The position numbers and the translations under genes are program-made. This document shows, piece by piece, positions 33,349 through 34,031 of a stretch of 34,031 nucleotides of DNA; the first letter of the stretch is position 1, and every line of letters starts with the position of its first letter. This stretch comes from Zetaproteobacteria bacterium (GTDB lineage: Bacteria > Pseudomonadota > Alphaproteobacteria > Micavibrionales > Micavibrionaceae): positions 83,681-117,711 of the forward strand of contig NVXI01000003.1 of the NCBI GenBank assembly GCA_002747015.1, read 5' to 3'. Below the pieces are notes generated by a model, which ran no database searches, was not told where the DNA came from, and saw only the letters and a list, made by a program, of their open reading frames with translations.

Positions 33349-34031
33349 ATGAGTTACAACAAAAATACGACACAAACGGGTGTTTTAAGAGCGATAAAAA
33401 ATGCATTGCGACGTAATAAAATTGGGGAAACACTTGTTTTAAAAGGATATATTTCGCCAGCAGAGCTTAAACATGCATTACAAAGACAAAAAGAAACGCA
33501 AAGGCCTCTGGGCCAGATATTTATAGAACAAAGCCAAATCACAAAATATCAGCTCACACGCCTACTATTTCGTCAAAATATTATGCGAACGGCAGTAACC
33601 GTCGTCTTGTGCATCGCATCATTGGGCGGCATGACAAAGAAGTCTAAGGCCGCTACGATTAAAGATGTTCCTGCCCGCATGAAACTGGCCTCTTCTGGCA
33701 GTGTAAAATTCCCAAAAATCAGTCAATATCCTAATCTTTTTGGAGCTAAAGAAAAACGTTCAACCAACCTTAAAGCATTCAAAAAATGGACAAGCATGTT
33801 CAAGCGCCTTGATGCAAGCCTAGATAAATCTAGCTCAAAGCGTATTGTTCAGGATCTGCACACTGAACTATCAAAATATAGTTCCCCCTCCATTTACGCC
33901 ATGTCCAAACAAGTAAATACCATGATGAACCGCCAGAAATATATCGAAGACAACAAAAACTGGGGGAAATCAGATTATTGGGCGACGCCTCTAGAATTTA
34001 TGACACGCGGCGGCGACTGCGAGGACTTTGC
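33349..34031 (+). CDS. Transglutaminase-like cysteine peptidase (BTLCP), truncated by window end
   Basis: The frame is open to the window edge with 227 codons visible. An N-terminal helical domain (KIGETLVLKGYISPAELKHA to RPLGQIFIEQSQITKYQLTR) resembles the MshEN/type II secretion ATPase N-terminal domain that can bind c-di-GMP. A transmembrane helix (about 80-93) follows, then a periplasmic part with KYIEDNKNWGKSDYWATPLE and TRGGDCEDFA, the conserved Cys-containing motif of bacterial transglutaminase-like cysteine proteinases (Cys224). Relatives include LapG, a c-di-GMP-controlled adhesin protease. The catalytic His and Asp lie outside the window. The start at 33349 has only a weak TTAGGG upstream. 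Confidence 0.85.
   Translation, partial: MSYNKNTTQTGVLRAIKNALRRNKIGETLVLKGYISPAELKHALQRQKETQRPLGQIFIEQSQITKYQLTRLLFRQNIMRTAVTVVLCIASLGGMTKKSKAATIKDVPARMKLASSGSVKFPKISQYPNLFGAKEKRSTNLKAFKKWTSMFKRLDASLDKSSSKRIVQDLHTELSKYSSPSIYAMSKQVNTMMNRQKYIEDNKNWGKSDYWATPLEFMTRGGDCEDF

Noticed and set aside
1..34031. CRISPR array, toxin-antitoxin pair or phage structural genes
   Set aside because: No regularly spaced repeats, no recognisable toxin or antitoxin pair and no phage structural motifs were seen; the integrase fragment is the only phage- or island-type gene.

Overview
The window looks like a chromosomal segment of a low-GC, Gram-negative, motile alphaproteobacterium. This is inferred from gene content, not a phylogeny: a bacterial transglutaminase-like cysteine peptidase, a phasin, the DUF4173/two-component set, an IS427-group (IS5) transposase relic, a secreted N-terminally hydrophobic 'GNVLF' pilin-like protein, HldE, and two methyl-accepting chemotaxis proteins.

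Left part (about 1-21,110): an accessory, signalling-rich region, almost certainly a decayed genomic island or a zone of repeated insertion. Its right edge is a tRNA-Glu(TTC) gene (21036-21111, minus), followed immediately by a truncated P4-type integrase. Four transposon relics (IS6 family at 247-426, 9940-10044 and 20262-20395; IS5/IS427 at 13916-14150) punctuate it and separate functional blocks. Block 1 holds a cold-shock protein; a porin, periplasmic protein and hybrid histidine kinase operon; a stand-alone receiver; and a small-ORF, DUF4173, OmpR-type regulator and histidine kinase operon. Block 2 holds a periplasmic LivJ-type binding protein followed by a chemoreceptor. Block 3 holds a secreted c-type haem protein of the DUF3365 (Tll0287-like) family followed by a chemoreceptor, convergent with a fused CcsBA (System II cytochrome c synthetase) and a TlpA/ResA-like thioredoxin. 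Block 3 reads as a self-contained haem-sensing chemotaxis module that brings its own haem-attachment machinery, and it is the most interesting part of the window.

Right part (21,280-34,031): ordinary chromosomal genes. The methionine salvage genes mtnB-mtnD-mtnC-mtnA form a tightly overlapping operon on the minus strand, preceded by a class II glutamine amidotransferase and followed by an unrecognised acidic protein. Then come a RimK-type ATP-grasp ligase and a phasin converging on a shared bidirectional terminator; a D,D-carboxypeptidase with a SPOR domain and a pilin-like protein; two small lipoproteins (one FlgO-like); a small cysteine-containing protein behind a near-consensus Fur box and promoter; hldE; and the start of a transglutaminase-like cysteine peptidase that runs off the window.

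Several start sites were moved from the longest possible ORF to internal starts supported by ribosome-binding sites. One 58-codon gene (9666-9842) was found by eye just upstream of the DUF4173 gene. No CRISPR array, rRNA or replication origin was seen.
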